From the NCBI RefSeq assembly GCF_001898805.1, contig NZ_MKVJ01000018.1, positions 200,508 through 264,507 on the forward strand: a DNA stretch of 64,000 bases. Direction: 5' to 3'. Positions 51,269-60,369 of the stretch are shown piece after piece. Source of the stretch: Leifsonia sp. 71-9. GTDB lineage: Bacteria; Actinomycetota; Actinomycetes; Actinomycetales; Microbacteriaceae. The notes under the pieces are model-generated. The model had not been told where the DNA came from and ran no database searches. It saw only the letters and a program-made list of their open reading frames with translations. The stretch's first letter is position 1; each line of letters opens with the position of its first letter. Both the position numbers and the translations under genes were made by a program.

Positions 51269-53242
51269 CTACTCGGCGGGGAGCAGCTGGGAGGCGCGGA
51301 CGACCCGCTTGCGCGCGATCGCGATGAGCGCCAGCCCGAAGCCGAACGCCGCCCAGAGGAGCAGCCCGCCCAGTCCGCGCCACACGTCGGAGCTGCTCGC
51401 CACGACGCCCTGGAGCGCCGTGATCGCGGGGGAGGTCGGCAGCCACGGCAGGGCCCCGTCGAAGAAGGCGGGCGCCGTCGACACGATCCCCGACGCCAGG
51501 GTGATCACCACAACGAGCATCGAGAGGAACCGACCGATGCCGCCGAGGAGCGCCACGAGCCCGTGGTTGACCGCCGCGAACGCCACCCCGACGCCGACGG
51601 CGACTCCAGCGAAGCCGAACCAGTGGCCGACGTCGAGGTGCAGCGCCGGCTGCATGATCGCGGCGACGAGCACGCCCTGGACGGCACCGAGCACGGCGGC
51701 CGGGACGAATCCGTCGAGCGCGATGAGCCCGGCGGCCCGGGAAGTGAGGAGCGCCCGGCGCGAGACGGCCTGCAGCACGAGGAAGGAGGCCAGCGCGCCC
51801 AGCCAGAGGGCGACCGAGGCGAACAGGGGGATGCTGGTCGACCCGAACGCGGCGGTGCCAGACGCCTTCTGCGTGACCGGCTCGGAGGCGACCGAGGCGA
51901 GGTTGGTGCGCTCGCCGCTGTCGTAGCTCGGCAGCTGCCCCACCGCGGTCTTCAGCCCGGAGGCGAGGGAGGCCGCACCGGACGCCGACTGATCGGCGCC
52001 GGTCGCGAGCGGGGTGATGCCGGTCGCGAGCTGGGAGACGCCGTCCGACAGCTGGGAGGCTCCGGAGGCGCTCTGCGCGGCGCCGTCGGCGAGCTGCGCG
52101 GCCCCGGAGGCGGACTGCTGCGTGCCCGCGGCGAGCTGCTGCGCGGCGGAGGCCGACTGCGCGACTCCGCCGGCGAGCGATCCGGCACTGGACGCGAGGG
52201 CACTGGTCCCGGTCGCGACCTGCTTGGCAATGTCCTCGATCGACTGCCCGGCCGAAACGGGGGCGGTCAGAGTCCCGAGCACCGTCACCAGTTGCGTGCA
52301 GGTGGCGTCGGCCGCACCATGATCCGCGACGCAGGTCGCGAGCGCGGCCTTCGCTGACGCGGCTGCGGCCGATACACCGGTGGAAACTCCGGACGCCCCT
52401 GCGGAGAGCTGGGCCGTCTGAGCCGGGAGATCCTTCGTGCCGTCGGCGAGTGTCTGGAGGCCACCGGCGAGTTGCGATGTTCCCCCGGACAGCGTCCCGA
52501 GCCCGCTGGAGAGCCCGCGCGCCCCCGAGGACAGCTGCCCGATCCCGCTCGACAGCGACGACGCCCCGCTCGCGAGCTGACCGGCCGCGTCGTTGAGCTG
52601 GTGCGTGCCGCTCGCGAGCTGCGTGAGCCCGCTCGACAGCTGGTCCGCTCCGGTCGCCGCCTGGCCGATCTGGTCGTGCAGGGTGTTGAAGCCCACGTAC
52701 ACGTTCTCGAGGTACGTCGACGTGAGCTGCTTGTTGAGCACCGAGGTGGCGGTGGTGGTCACGGCCTGGCTGATCGCCGGGTCCACGAGCTTCGACTTGT
52801 CGCTGGTGCGCACGTCGATGGTGGCCTGGGTGGCATCGGCCGCCTCGCCCGACGGGGAGGTCGCCGCCTTCGAGAACGTCTTCGGGATGGTGACGACGGC
52901 GACGTAGCGGCCGTCGGCGACGCCGCTCTCCGCGTCCTTCTGGTCGGTGAGGACCCAGCTGAAGTTGTCCTTCGTGCTGTCGAGGAGCCCGGCGGAGAGC
53001 TGCCGCCCGAGCGGCACCGTCTGGTCGCCGATCTTCACCGGCTGGTCGAGGTTGACGACCGCGGCCTTCACATCGTCGAGCCGGTCGGTCGGGTTCCAGA
53101 GCGCCCAGACGAGCAGGCCGCCGATGGCGAGCGGCACCAGCACGATGCCGATGATCGTGAGCCAGGTGATGCGCTTGTCGGAGCGCATCCGCTCCAGCGA
53201 GAACAGGGAGCCGGGGCGGCGGAGGGGGGACGGGCTGGTCAT
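51269..53242 (-). CDS. YhgE/Pip family membrane protein
   Basis: 657 residues. One helix near residues 27-47 is followed by a YhgE/Pip N-terminal domain (VVNLDQPVKIGDQTVPLGRQL; YVAVVTIPKTFSKAA). Residues about 160-430 are a long series of LASG-x-QL-type repeats predicted to form an extended helical stalk outside the cell. Then come five or six helices. Related proteins include the phage infection protein Pip of lactococci and ABC-2-like exporters. Its ATG shares a base with the stop of the MMPL gene (TGATG), so both belong to one operon. Confidence 0.85.
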   Translation of the reverse strand: MTSPSPLRRPGSLFSLERMRSDKRITWLTIIGIVLVPLAIGGLLVWALWNPTDRLDDVKAAVVNLDQPVKIGDQTVPLGRQLSAGLLDSTKDNFSWVLTDQKDAESGVADGRYVAVVTIPKTFSKAATSPSGEAADATQATIDVRTSDKSKLVDPAISQAVTTTATSVLNKQLTSTYLENVYVGFNTLHDQIGQAATGADQLSSGLTQLASGTHQLNDAAGQLASGASSLSSGIGQLSSGARGLSSGLGTLSGGTSQLAGGLQTLADGTKDLPAQTAQLSAGASGVSTGVSAAAASAKAALATCVADHGAADATCTQLVTVLGTLTAPVSAGQSIEDIAKQVATGTSALASSAGSLAGGVAQSASAAQQLAAGTQQSASGAAQLADGAAQSASGASQLSDGVSQLATGITPLATGADQSASGAASLASGLKTAVGQLPSYDSGERTNLASVASEPVTQKASGTAAFGSTSIPLFASVALWLGALASFLVLQAVSRRALLTSRAAGLIALDGFVPAAVLGAVQGVLVAAIMQPALHLDVGHWFGFAGVAVGVGVAFAAVNHGLVALLGGIGRFLSMLVVVITLASGIVSTAPAFFDGALPWLPTSPAITALQGVVASSSDVWRGLGGLLLWAAFGFGLALIAIARKRVVRASQLLPAE

Positions 53243-56133
53243 CAGGCGTTCGCCTTCTCGAGGTGGGACGGCGCATGGGCCGTGCGGTCGGGGGAAGCGG
53301 TGGGGTCGTCCGGCAGGAGCACCGTGCCGGTCTCGACGCCGTCGGGGAGCAGATCGTCGAGCCCGGCGGGGTCGACGCAGCTCACGACGAGGGCGAAGGG
53401 GCGCTGCTCGACGTGCGCCCGGCTGAGCGCGGCCGAGAGCTCGGAGCGGATGCGGTGGCGCTCGACCGGGTCGGTCACGGTGTCGGCGGCGTCGAGGGCG
53501 AGCAGCTGCGGCCGGCTCGCGAGCGCCTTCCGCACGTCGTCGACCGGGGTGTCGGAGACGCCGAGGCGCACGACGGAGGTGCGCGAGCGCACGCCCGACC
53601 CGCGGGTGGGGAGGACGAGCCCCGCCACCTTCATGGTTCCAGCGTCCGGCTTCGTGCGGCCGGTCACCGCCATCAGGAGGGTGAGCGCCGCCATCCGGTC
53701 GCCGCCGTGGACGACGAGCACCTCGCGGTCCCGGAGGCGGAACGACACGTCGCGCAGGACGGGGTGGCGGCGCACGCTCACCGACAGTCCGTCGGCCGCG
53801 GCCACGACGTCGGCGCCGTCCTCGGGCCAGTCGGCCAGCTCGAGCTCCTTCTGCAGGCCGTCGCCCTCCACGTCGAACGAGGGGAGGATGCGGTCGAGCC
53901 AGCGCGGCATCCACCACGCCTTGTCGCCGAGGAGCTGCAGGATCGCGGGGACGAGGGTCATGCGCACGATGAACGCGTCGACGAACACGCCGACGGCGAG
54001 GCCCAGGGCGATGGGCTTGATGGAGGTGTCGCCCTCGGGCACGAAGGCGGCGAACACCGAGATCATGATGATCGCGGCGGCCGTGACCACCTTCGCGGAC
54101 CCGACGAAGCCGCTCTGGATCGCGCGGCGGGCGTTGCCGCCGTGCACGTAGTCCTCGCGGATGCGGCTGACGAGGAAGACCTCGTAGTCCATGGCGAGCC
54201 CGAACAGCACGCCCATCAGGATGATCGGCATGAAGCTGATCACCGGCCCGGTCTTGTCGACGTGGAGGGCGTCGGCGAACCAGCCCCACTCGAAGACGGC
54301 GGTGACGGCACCGAACGCGACGCCGACCGAGAGCAGGTAGCCGAGGGCGGCCTTGATCGGCACCGCGATCGAGCGGAACACCATCGTCAGCAGCACGAGC
54401 GAGAGCCCCACGACGAGGATGCCGAACGGGAGCAGCGCGCCCGCGAGCCGGTTGGAGACGTCGATCTGCGCGGCCGTGGTGCCGGTGACCTTCAGGTCGA
54501 CCTTGTACTCGTCGAGGAAGTGCTGGTGCTTGGCGCGCAGCTCGGCGACGAGGTCGGCGGTGCGCTGGTCGTCGGGGCCGGTCGTCGGGATGACCTGGAC
54601 GATGCCGGTGTCGGCCGTCGCGTTCGGCGTGGAGAGCGGGACCGCGGCGACGCCGGGCATCTCGGCGATCTCGGCGCCGATCTTGTCCATCAGCCCGATC
54701 GGGTCCGTGCTGGAGATGATCGAGCCGGTGACGATCAGGGGGCCGTTGTAGCCCGGGCCGAAGTGCTCCGAGATGAGGTCGTAGGTGATGCGGGCGGGGT
54801 CGTCCGGGGCGTGCGACCCGGCGTCCGGCAGGGCGAGCCGCAGCTGCAGCGCCGGCACGGCCGCGATCCCGAGCGCGACGATCACGGCGACGACGGTCAC
54901 GATGGGGAAGCGGGTGACCGCGCGCACCCAGCCGCGGAAGAACCCCTTCGGGATCTCGGCGGTGGCCGCGTGCGCGAGGCTCGGCGCGCCGGCGGAGGCG
55001 GGCGCGGGAGCGGGGTCCGCCGCCGGGGCCGTCCGGTCCGCGGCCACGGCGTCGCCGGCCGTCGTCGCGGATCGTGCGGCGCGCTTCTCCGCGCGCCGCG
55101 ACGCGCGACGCCCCGGCGTGATGCGCGCCCCGGCGAAGCCGAGCAGCGCCGGCGTGAGGGTCAGTGCGACCAGGACGGCGATCGCGACGGCGGCCGACGC
55201 GGCGAAGCCCATCGTGGTGAGGAAGGGGATGTTCGCCACTGCGAGACCCGCCAGCGCGATGATCACGGTGATGCCCGCGAAGAGCACGGCGGAACCGGCC
55301 GTGGCGACCGACCGCGCCGTGGACTCCTCCGGATCGACGCCCGCCTTCAACTGGCTCTGATGGCGGGAGATGATGAAGAGCGAGTAGTCGATCCCGACGG
55401 CCAGCCCGAGCATGAGCGCGAGCAGGGGAGTGGTCGACGAGATCGGCCCGAACACGGTCGCGATGAAGATCAGGGCCATCGAGAGCCCGACGCCGAGCAG
55501 CGCCGTCAGCAGGGGCATCCCGGCCGCGATGAACGAGCCGAAGGTGACGATGAGGACCACCAGCGCGATCCCCACACCGATCAGCTCCGTGAGCGACAGG
55601 GTCGGGAGGCTCTGCGAGAAGAGCTGGCCGCCCACGGCGACCTGCGAGCCGTGCGGCAGCTCCTTCTGCAGGTCGGCCCCCGCATCCTGGAGGGCCGTCT
55701 TCGTCTCCGCGGTGACCGTGGTCTGCTGGCCCTTCAGCTGCACCGTGATGATGGCCGCGGTGCGGTCGTCCGAGATCAGGTTCTTGACGGTGGTGCTGTA
55801 CGGCGACGTGGCGCCCGAGACGCCGTCGACCTTCGCGAGGTGGTCGACCGTGTCCTCGACCGGGTTCTTGATGCCGGCCTGGTCGACGGTCTCGTTGTCG
55901 GGGGCGACGACGACGATCTGCGCGCTCGTGCCGCTGACCTGCGGGAACGTGCGGCTCAGCGTGTCGAGCGCCTCCTGGGATTCCGTGCCCGGGATGCTGA
56001 AGGTGTTGTCGGTGCCCTGGTTGAAGGCGACGGCGCCGCCGGCGAGCAGCACCAGCACGAGCAGCCAGAGCGAGACGACCAGCTTGCGGGCGCGGAAGGC
56101 CCAGCGGCCGATCGAATACAGGAGTGAGGACAC
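53242..56133 (-). CDS. MMPL/RND transporter fused to a degenerate ABC ATPase-like domain
   Basis: 963 residues. Residues 1-740 are an MMPL-type transporter: helix 1 RKLVVSLWLLVLVLLAGGAVAF, two external domains and two helix bundles (LALMLGLAVGIDYSLFIISRHQ; LMGVLFGLAMDYEVFLVSRIRED, the repeated GxxxDY/E motifs of the proton path). Residues about 765-963 resemble an ABC nucleotide-binding domain (HPVLRDVSFRLRDREVLVV; LLMAVTGRTKPDAGTMKVAG). Walker A is lost (HGGDRMAAL, 809-817), no LSGGQ is visible, and Walker B is LLALDAAD. The GTG start has GGAG upstream. It is divergent from the TetR gene and probably repressed by it. Confidence 0.87.
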   Translation of the reverse strand: MSSLLYSIGRWAFRARKLVVSLWLLVLVLLAGGAVAFNQGTDNTFSIPGTESQEALDTLSRTFPQVSGTSAQIVVVAPDNETVDQAGIKNPVEDTVDHLAKVDGVSGATSPYSTTVKNLISDDRTAAIITVQLKGQQTTVTAETKTALQDAGADLQKELPHGSQVAVGGQLFSQSLPTLSLTELIGVGIALVVLIVTFGSFIAAGMPLLTALLGVGLSMALIFIATVFGPISSTTPLLALMLGLAVGIDYSLFIISRHQSQLKAGVDPEESTARSVATAGSAVLFAGITVIIALAGLAVANIPFLTTMGFAASAAVAIAVLVALTLTPALLGFAGARITPGRRASRRAEKRAARSATTAGDAVAADRTAPAADPAPAPASAGAPSLAHAATAEIPKGFFRGWVRAVTRFPIVTVVAVIVALGIAAVPALQLRLALPDAGSHAPDDPARITYDLISEHFGPGYNGPLIVTGSIISSTDPIGLMDKIGAEIAEMPGVAAVPLSTPNATADTGIVQVIPTTGPDDQRTADLVAELRAKHQHFLDEYKVDLKVTGTTAAQIDVSNRLAGALLPFGILVVGLSLVLLTMVFRSIAVPIKAALGYLLSVGVAFGAVTAVFEWGWFADALHVDKTGPVISFMPIILMGVLFGLAMDYEVFLVSRIREDYVHGGNARRAIQSGFVGSAKVVTAAAIIMISVFAAFVPEGDTSIKPIALGLAVGVFVDAFIVRMTLVPAILQLLGDKAWWMPRWLDRILPSFDVEGDGLQKELELADWPEDGADVVAAADGLSVSVRRHPVLRDVSFRLRDREVLVVHGGDRMAALTLLMAVTGRTKPDAGTMKVAGLVLPTRGSGVRSRTSVVRLGVSDTPVDDVRKALASRPQLLALDAADTVTDPVERHRIRSELSAALSRAHVEQRPFALVVSCVDPAGLDDLLPDGVETGTVLLPDDPTASPDRTAHAPSHLEKANA

Positions 56134-56183
56134 ACGTTCTCCAGTGGTGAAGTGACCAGCAGCGTCACGGAATGAAGGGATTC

Positions 56184-56233
56184 GATACACTGTTGTATCC
56201 GATGCTCGACTGTATCGGATACACTCGTGTATC
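56184..56233. promoter_or_regulatory. TetR operator array
   Basis: Three related palindromes: GATACA-CTGT-TGTATC (56184-56199), TGTATC-G-GATACA (56211-56223) and GATACAC-TC-GTGTATC (56218-56233), the last two overlapping. They lie between the divergent MMPL and TetR genes. Confidence 0.8.
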
Positions 56234-56260
56234 TGGAACTCGACTCAGGAAGGTTTCAGC

Positions 56261-56932
56261 TTGGACAGCACAGCTCTCAGAGACGGGCGCGACGACGCTC
56301 CCGCAGAGTCCGCGCGCCGTCGGCGCACCCGGGCCCGGCTGCTCGACGCCGCGTTCGACGTCTTCGCCGAGCAGGGGGTCCGCGCCGCCAGCGTCGAGAC
56401 GATCGCGGAGGCTGCCGGCTTCACGCGCGGCGCGTTCTACTCCAACTTCTCGACCAAGGAGGAGCTCTTCTTCGCCCTCATGGAGCGCGAGAAGACGATG
56501 CGGCTCGAACAGCTCGACCAGGGCCTCGCCCAGCACCTCGCGCCGCTCGTGGAGTCGGGCGTCACCGAGATCGACGACGCGCAGGTCATCGACATCGTCA
56601 CCAAGATCCTCGAGCTGCAGTCCGACGACCGGCGCTGGTGGCTGGTGCAGTCCGAGTTCCAGCTGCTCGCCCTGCGCGACGCCACGATCGCAGGAGGCTA
56701 TCTCGCGTTCCAGGATGGCTTCTACCGCGACCTCACCGAGATCGTGATCACCGCCCTGGCGAGCGCGCACCGCCGGTTCACCATCGATCCCGCCGAGGCC
56801 GTGCGGGTGATCGCCGAGCTCTGCGCCAGCGGGGAGGCGCACGCACTGCTCGCCGGAGACGAGCGCAAGTTCGCGGAGCGCCTGTCCGAGAGCGTCCCCG
56901 CGGTCCTGCTGGCCCTCACCGAGCGGATCTGA
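56261..56932 (+). CDS. TetR-family transcriptional regulator
   Basis: 223 residues. The N-terminal helix-turn-helix RARLLDAAFDVFAEQGVRAASVETIAEAAGFTRGAFYSNFSTKEEL is typical, followed by an all-helical ligand domain. The TTG start at 56261 is chosen for its GGAAGG seven bases upstream. The palindromes at 56184-56233 would let it repress both itself and the divergent MMPL-YhgE operon, which probably exports its inducing compound or a lipid. Confidence 0.9.
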   Translation: MDSTALRDGRDDAPAESARRRRTRARLLDAAFDVFAEQGVRAASVETIAEAAGFTRGAFYSNFSTKEELFFALMEREKTMRLEQLDQGLAQHLAPLVESGVTEIDDAQVIDIVTKILELQSDDRRWWLVQSEFQLLALRDATIAGGYLAFQDGFYRDLTEIVITALASAHRRFTIDPAEAVRVIAELCASGEAHALLAGDERKFAERLSESVPAVLLALTERI

Positions 56933-56954
56933 CGGAACACCAAGGCATCTTCGC

Positions 56955-56960
56955 TACTCT
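56955..56960 (+). promoter_or_regulatory. -10 box of the SGNH hydrolase gene
   Basis: TACTCT seven bases ahead of the ATG at 56968. Confidence 0.5.
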
Positions 56961-56967
56961 CGATCAG

Positions 56968-57837
56968 ATGCGACGCAGAGCCCTCCCGATCGCGCTCGCC
57001 GGCGCCCTGGCCGCCGCGGTGCTCACCCTGGCTGCCGCCTGCGCGGGTCCGGCCGACCCACCCGCGGCGTCTCCCCGTGCCGTCGCGACCGCGACGCCCT
57101 CCGCGACCCCCGACCCCTTCCCGCGTCAGCCGCTCACGAAGAGCACCCGCTACGTCGCCCTGGGCGACTCGTTCGCCGCCGGGATGGGCGGAGGCGGCGA
57201 GACCGGCAAGTGCCGGTCGAGCGCCGCGAGCTACCCCTCGGTCTTCACCCGCGAGTCCGGCGTCGACCTCGTCGTCAACGCCGCCTGCTCGGGAGCCACG
57301 ACCTCCGACCTCCTGCGCAACCAGCTGATCGCGCTCGACGACCGCACCGACCTGGTGACGGTGAGCATCGGCGGCAACGATCTGGGCGTCGCCGCCATCG
57401 CGTCGGACTGCGCGGCGGGCAAGGCGGCGTCCTGCCGCAGCCAGCTGACCTCCGCCCTCTCCCTGCTCAACGTCCTGCCCGACCGGCTCGCGACGGTGTA
57501 CGACGCGATCGTCCAGGCCGCGCCGAACGCCCGCATCGTCGTGACGGGGTACGCCCTCATGTACGACGCCTCCGACCCGAACGCGAAGGACTTCGGGATG
57601 GCGGCGGCGATCAACGCCGCGACCATCGGGCTCAACCAGGTGATCGCGGACGCCGTGGAGGCCGAGCGCGCCAAGGGGGCACCGATGACCTTCATCGGGG
57701 TGGACTTCGCCGGGCACGCGATCGGCGACGCCAAGCCCTGGGTGCACACCAGCGGGGTCGACGCGTTCCATCCGACGGCCGACGGCTATGCGGAGTACGC
57801 GCGTCAGCTCGTCCGTCGGCTCGGCACAGCGGGCTGA
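56968..57837 (+). CDS. SGNH/GDSL hydrolase lipoprotein
   Basis: 289 residues. The lipoprotein signal ends in LAAAC (Cys 25), then a Pro/Ala/Thr linker. The catalytic blocks are ALGDSFAAG (nucleophile Ser), Gly in NAACSGATTSD, Asn in SIGGNDLG, and Asp/His in DAFHPTADGYAEYA. It is an esterase or lipase on the outer membrane face; substrate unknown. Three pairs of Cys (KCRSS, NAACSG, SDCAAGKAASC) may form disulfides. The ATG at 56968 is supported by the -10 box. Longer frames upstream are shadows of the TetR gene. Confidence 0.87.
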   Translation: MRRRALPIALAGALAAAVLTLAAACAGPADPPAASPRAVATATPSATPDPFPRQPLTKSTRYVALGDSFAAGMGGGGETGKCRSSAASYPSVFTRESGVDLVVNAACSGATTSDLLRNQLIALDDRTDLVTVSIGGNDLGVAAIASDCAAGKAASCRSQLTSALSLLNVLPDRLATVYDAIVQAAPNARIVVTGYALMYDASDPNAKDFGMAAAINAATIGLNQVIADAVEAERAKGAPMTFIGVDFAGHAIGDAKPWVHTSGVDAFHPTADGYAEYARQLVRRLGTAG

Positions 57838-57857
57838 GGCCCCCGGCGCCGACGGCG

Positions 57858-58658
57858 TCAGGAGGCGGCGGCGCGGCTGTGCTCGCGCGCGAACGCCAGC
57901 GTCTCCCGCAGCAGCGCGAGCCGCTCCTGACGGCTCCTGGCCTTGCGGGTGTTGATCTCGGCGACCACCGAGCCGCTCCAGCCGGTCCCGGCGAGCAGCC
58001 GCAGTACTTCCGCCACCGGCTGCGTGCCGCGCCCCGGGACGAGGTGCTCGTCGAACACCCGCGCGTCGTCGAGCGCGCCCGACCCGTCGCACAGGTGAAC
58101 GTGATGGAGGCGGCCGCCGAGCTCCTCGGCGAGACGCAGGCCGTCGATGCCGCTGAGTGCGGCGTGCGAGAAGTCCAGGGTGACCGCGTCGCAGTCCATC
58201 GCGAGCGGGTTCCAGCCGGGGGAGTAGGCGGCCATCGACCGGCCGGCGACCTTCCACGGGAACATGTTCTCGACCGCGACGGTGACCCCCGATCGCTCCG
58301 CCGTGCGCCGCACGATGTCGAGGAAGCCCTCGGCGTACCCCGACTGCCAGCGGAAGGGCGGATGCACGACGACCGTGTCGGCTCCGAGCTCGGCGGCGAG
58401 GGCGGCCGAGCGCTCCAGCTTGACCTGCGGGTCGCGCCCCCAGACGAAGTGGGTCAGCAGCAGGACCGGAGCGTGCACGCTGAGCACCGGCATCCCGTAC
58501 TGCTCGGCGAGCGCGCGCAAGGGCGCGGCCGACTGGGTGGCGTCGTCGCGCGTCACCATGACCTCCACCCCGTCGAAGCCCAGCTCGGCCGCGGTGCGGA
58601 ACGCCTCCTCGATGCCGAGCGGGTAGACGCAGGTCGTCCCCATCCCGATGCGCATCAC
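57858..58658 (-). CDS. Sugar phosphate isomerase/epimerase-like TIM-barrel protein
   Basis: 266-residue AP endonuclease 2-type TIM barrel. GIEEAFRTAAELGFDGVEVMVTRDD, VHAPVLLLTHFVWG, VAVENMFPWKV and GSVVAEINTRKARS place metal-binding Glu, His and Asp residues at the strand ends. Function could be sugar isomerisation; no pathway partner is adjacent. The GTG complementary to 58656-58658 (followed directly by ATG) has TAGAGT six bases upstream. Confidence 0.83.
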   Translation of the reverse strand: MMRIGMGTTCVYPLGIEEAFRTAAELGFDGVEVMVTRDDATQSAAPLRALAEQYGMPVLSVHAPVLLLTHFVWGRDPQVKLERSAALAAELGADTVVVHPPFRWQSGYAEGFLDIVRRTAERSGVTVAVENMFPWKVAGRSMAAYSPGWNPLAMDCDAVTLDFSHAALSGIDGLRLAEELGGRLHHVHLCDGSGALDDARVFDEHLVPGRGTQPVAEVLRLLAGTGWSGSVVAEINTRKARSRQERLALLRETLAFAREHSRAAAS

Positions 58659-58664
58659 AGCCGC

Positions 58665-58670
58665 ACTCTA
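58665..58670 (-). promoter_or_regulatory. -10 box of the isomerase/epimerase gene
   Basis: TAGAGT on the minus strand, six bases ahead of the GTG. Confidence 0.5.
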
Positions 58671-58750
58671 ACCCCGGGCACTGAACGACGCGTGTCCTAC
58701 CGCCGAACGGCGTCCCCGTCCAGGCCCCGGACGTGCGCGAGCGACGCTGG

Positions 58751-58756
58751 TACTGT
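58751..58756 (+). promoter_or_regulatory. Candidate -10 box for otsA
   Basis: TACTGT, giving a leader of about 37 bases that contains GGGAGAGGA as ribosome site ahead of the unusual start. Confidence 0.4.
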
Positions 58757-58799
58757 GGCGAGAACCACCCCCATCGACATCTGAGGGAGAGGATCCACC

Positions 58800-60326
58800 A
58801 TCTCAGCACAGCCCGACACCGCCACCTCCACCGAGACCTACGACGTCGTCATCGTCTCGAACCGCCTTCCCGTCGACCGCGTGGTCGACGACGCGGGCGA
58901 GGCCGACTGGCGCCCGTCGCCCGGCGGCCTGGTGGCGGCGCTGGAGCCCGTGATGCGGTCGCAGGACGGCGTCTGGATCGGCTGGGCCGGGGTCTCCGAC
59001 GAGGAGATCGAGCCCTTCGAGGCCGACGGCATCAGCATCATCCCGGTACCGCTCAGCGAGCAGGAGCTGCAGGAGTACTACGAGGGCTTCTCGAACGACA
59101 CCCTGTGGCCGCTCTACCACGACGTGATCGCGCAGCCGACGTTCCACCGCGAGTGGTGGGACAGCTACGTGAAGGTCAACCGGCGCTTCGCCGACGCGGC
59201 CGCCAAGGCGTCCTCGCACGGCGCCGTGGTCTGGGTACACGACTACCAGCTGCAGCTCGTGCCCGCCATGCTGCGCGAGCTGCGGCCCGACCTCGTCATC
59301 GGGTTCTTCAACCACATCCCGTTCCCGCCCTACGGCATCTACTCGCAGCTGCCGTGGCGGCGCCAGATCATCGACGGACTGCTGGGCGCCGATGTCATCG
59401 GCTTCCAGCGGGTGGCCGACGCGGGCAACTTCTCCCGCGCCGTGCGCCGGCTCCGCGGCTACGAGACCCGCGGGCCCATCATCGAGGTGCCGATCGACAG
59501 CGACGATCCCGAAGCTGGCTCGCACCGCCACGTGACGACCAACCGCCACGGCGGCCTGGCGCGCACCGTGCTCGCCCGCGCGTTCCCGATCTCCATCGAC
59601 ACTGAGAAGTACCAGGAGCTCGCCCGCCGCCCCGACATCCAGGCGCGCGCCCAGGAGATCCGCGAGGAGCTCGGCAACCCGCAGACGATCATGCTCGGTG
59701 TCGACCGCCTCGACTACACGAAGGGCATCGGCCACCGGCTCAAGGCGTTCGGCGAGCTCCTGCGCGACGGCGCGCTCTCCGCGGAGGACGTCACCCTCGT
59801 CCAGGTCGCGAGTCCCAGCCGCGAGCGCGTCGAGACCTACCGTCAGCTGCGCGACGAGATCGAGCTGACCGTCGGGCGCATCAACGGCGACTACTCGACC
59901 CTCGGCCACAGCGCGATCGCCTACCTGCACCACGGCTACCCCCGCGAGGAGATGGTGGCGCTGTACTTGGCCGCCGACGTCATGCTCGTGACGGCGCTGC
60001 GCGACGGGATGAACCTCGTCGCCAAGGAGTACGTGGCCTCCCGCGTCGACGACGACGGCGTGCTCATCCTGAGCGAGTTCGCCGGGGCGTCCGACGAGCT
60101 GCGGCAGGCGCTCCTGATCAACCCCCACGACATCGAGGGGCTGAAGGAGTCCATCCTCCAGGCGATCGCGATGCCGAAGCGCGACCGCACGCGGCGGATG
60201 CGCGCCCTGCGCAAGAAGGTGCTGACGAACGACGTCGCGCGCTGGTCCGCCTCCTTCCTGGACGCCCTCACCCGCGCCGCGCACGGCGACCACCCGCTGC
60301 AGAACCCCCTGGTGAACCGGCGCTGA
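58800..60326 (+). CDS. otsA: Trehalose-6-phosphate synthase, apparent ATC start codon
   Basis: Makes trehalose 6-phosphate from UDP-glucose and glucose 6-phosphate. The 508-residue GT20 enzyme has IVSNRLPVDR, SPGGLVAAL, WIGWAG, VWVHDYQLQLVPAML, GFFNHIPFPP, LGVDRLDYTKGI and LRDGMNLVAKEYVAS. The only canonical start in frame, GTG at 58881, would delete the SNRLP strand needed for substrate binding, and a stop lies at 58782. Between them no ATG, GTG, TTG or CTG occurs. ATC at 58800 lies six bases after GAGAGGA, so it is the likely start, or an ATG was miscalled or mutated. otsB follows after 43 bases. Confidence 0.88.
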   Translation: MSAQPDTATSTETYDVVIVSNRLPVDRVVDDAGEADWRPSPGGLVAALEPVMRSQDGVWIGWAGVSDEEIEPFEADGISIIPVPLSEQELQEYYEGFSNDTLWPLYHDVIAQPTFHREWWDSYVKVNRRFADAAAKASSHGAVVWVHDYQLQLVPAMLRELRPDLVIGFFNHIPFPPYGIYSQLPWRRQIIDGLLGADVIGFQRVADAGNFSRAVRRLRGYETRGPIIEVPIDSDDPEAGSHRHVTTNRHGGLARTVLARAFPISIDTEKYQELARRPDIQARAQEIREELGNPQTIMLGVDRLDYTKGIGHRLKAFGELLRDGALSAEDVTLVQVASPSRERVETYRQLRDEIELTVGRINGDYSTLGHSAIAYLHHGYPREEMVALYLAADVMLVTALRDGMNLVAKEYVASRVDDDGVLILSEFAGASDELRQALLINPHDIEGLKESILQAIAMPKRDRTRRMRALRKKVLTNDVARWSASFLDALTRAAHGDHPLQNPLVNRR

Positions 60327-60369
60327 GCGTCCGCCTCCGCCTCCGTCCCGCACCGACCAGGAAAGCCGC

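Noticed and set aside
53263..56127. Plus-strand frame of 954 codons opposite the MMPL gene
   Set aside because: Pure shadow of a gene with clear transporter motifs; composition is Arg/Asp/Glu/His-rich without hydrophobic core.
58881..60326. otsA starting at GTG 58881
   Set aside because: It would remove the conserved SNRLP strand and has no ribosome site, whereas ATC 58800 has both context and conserved protein sequence.
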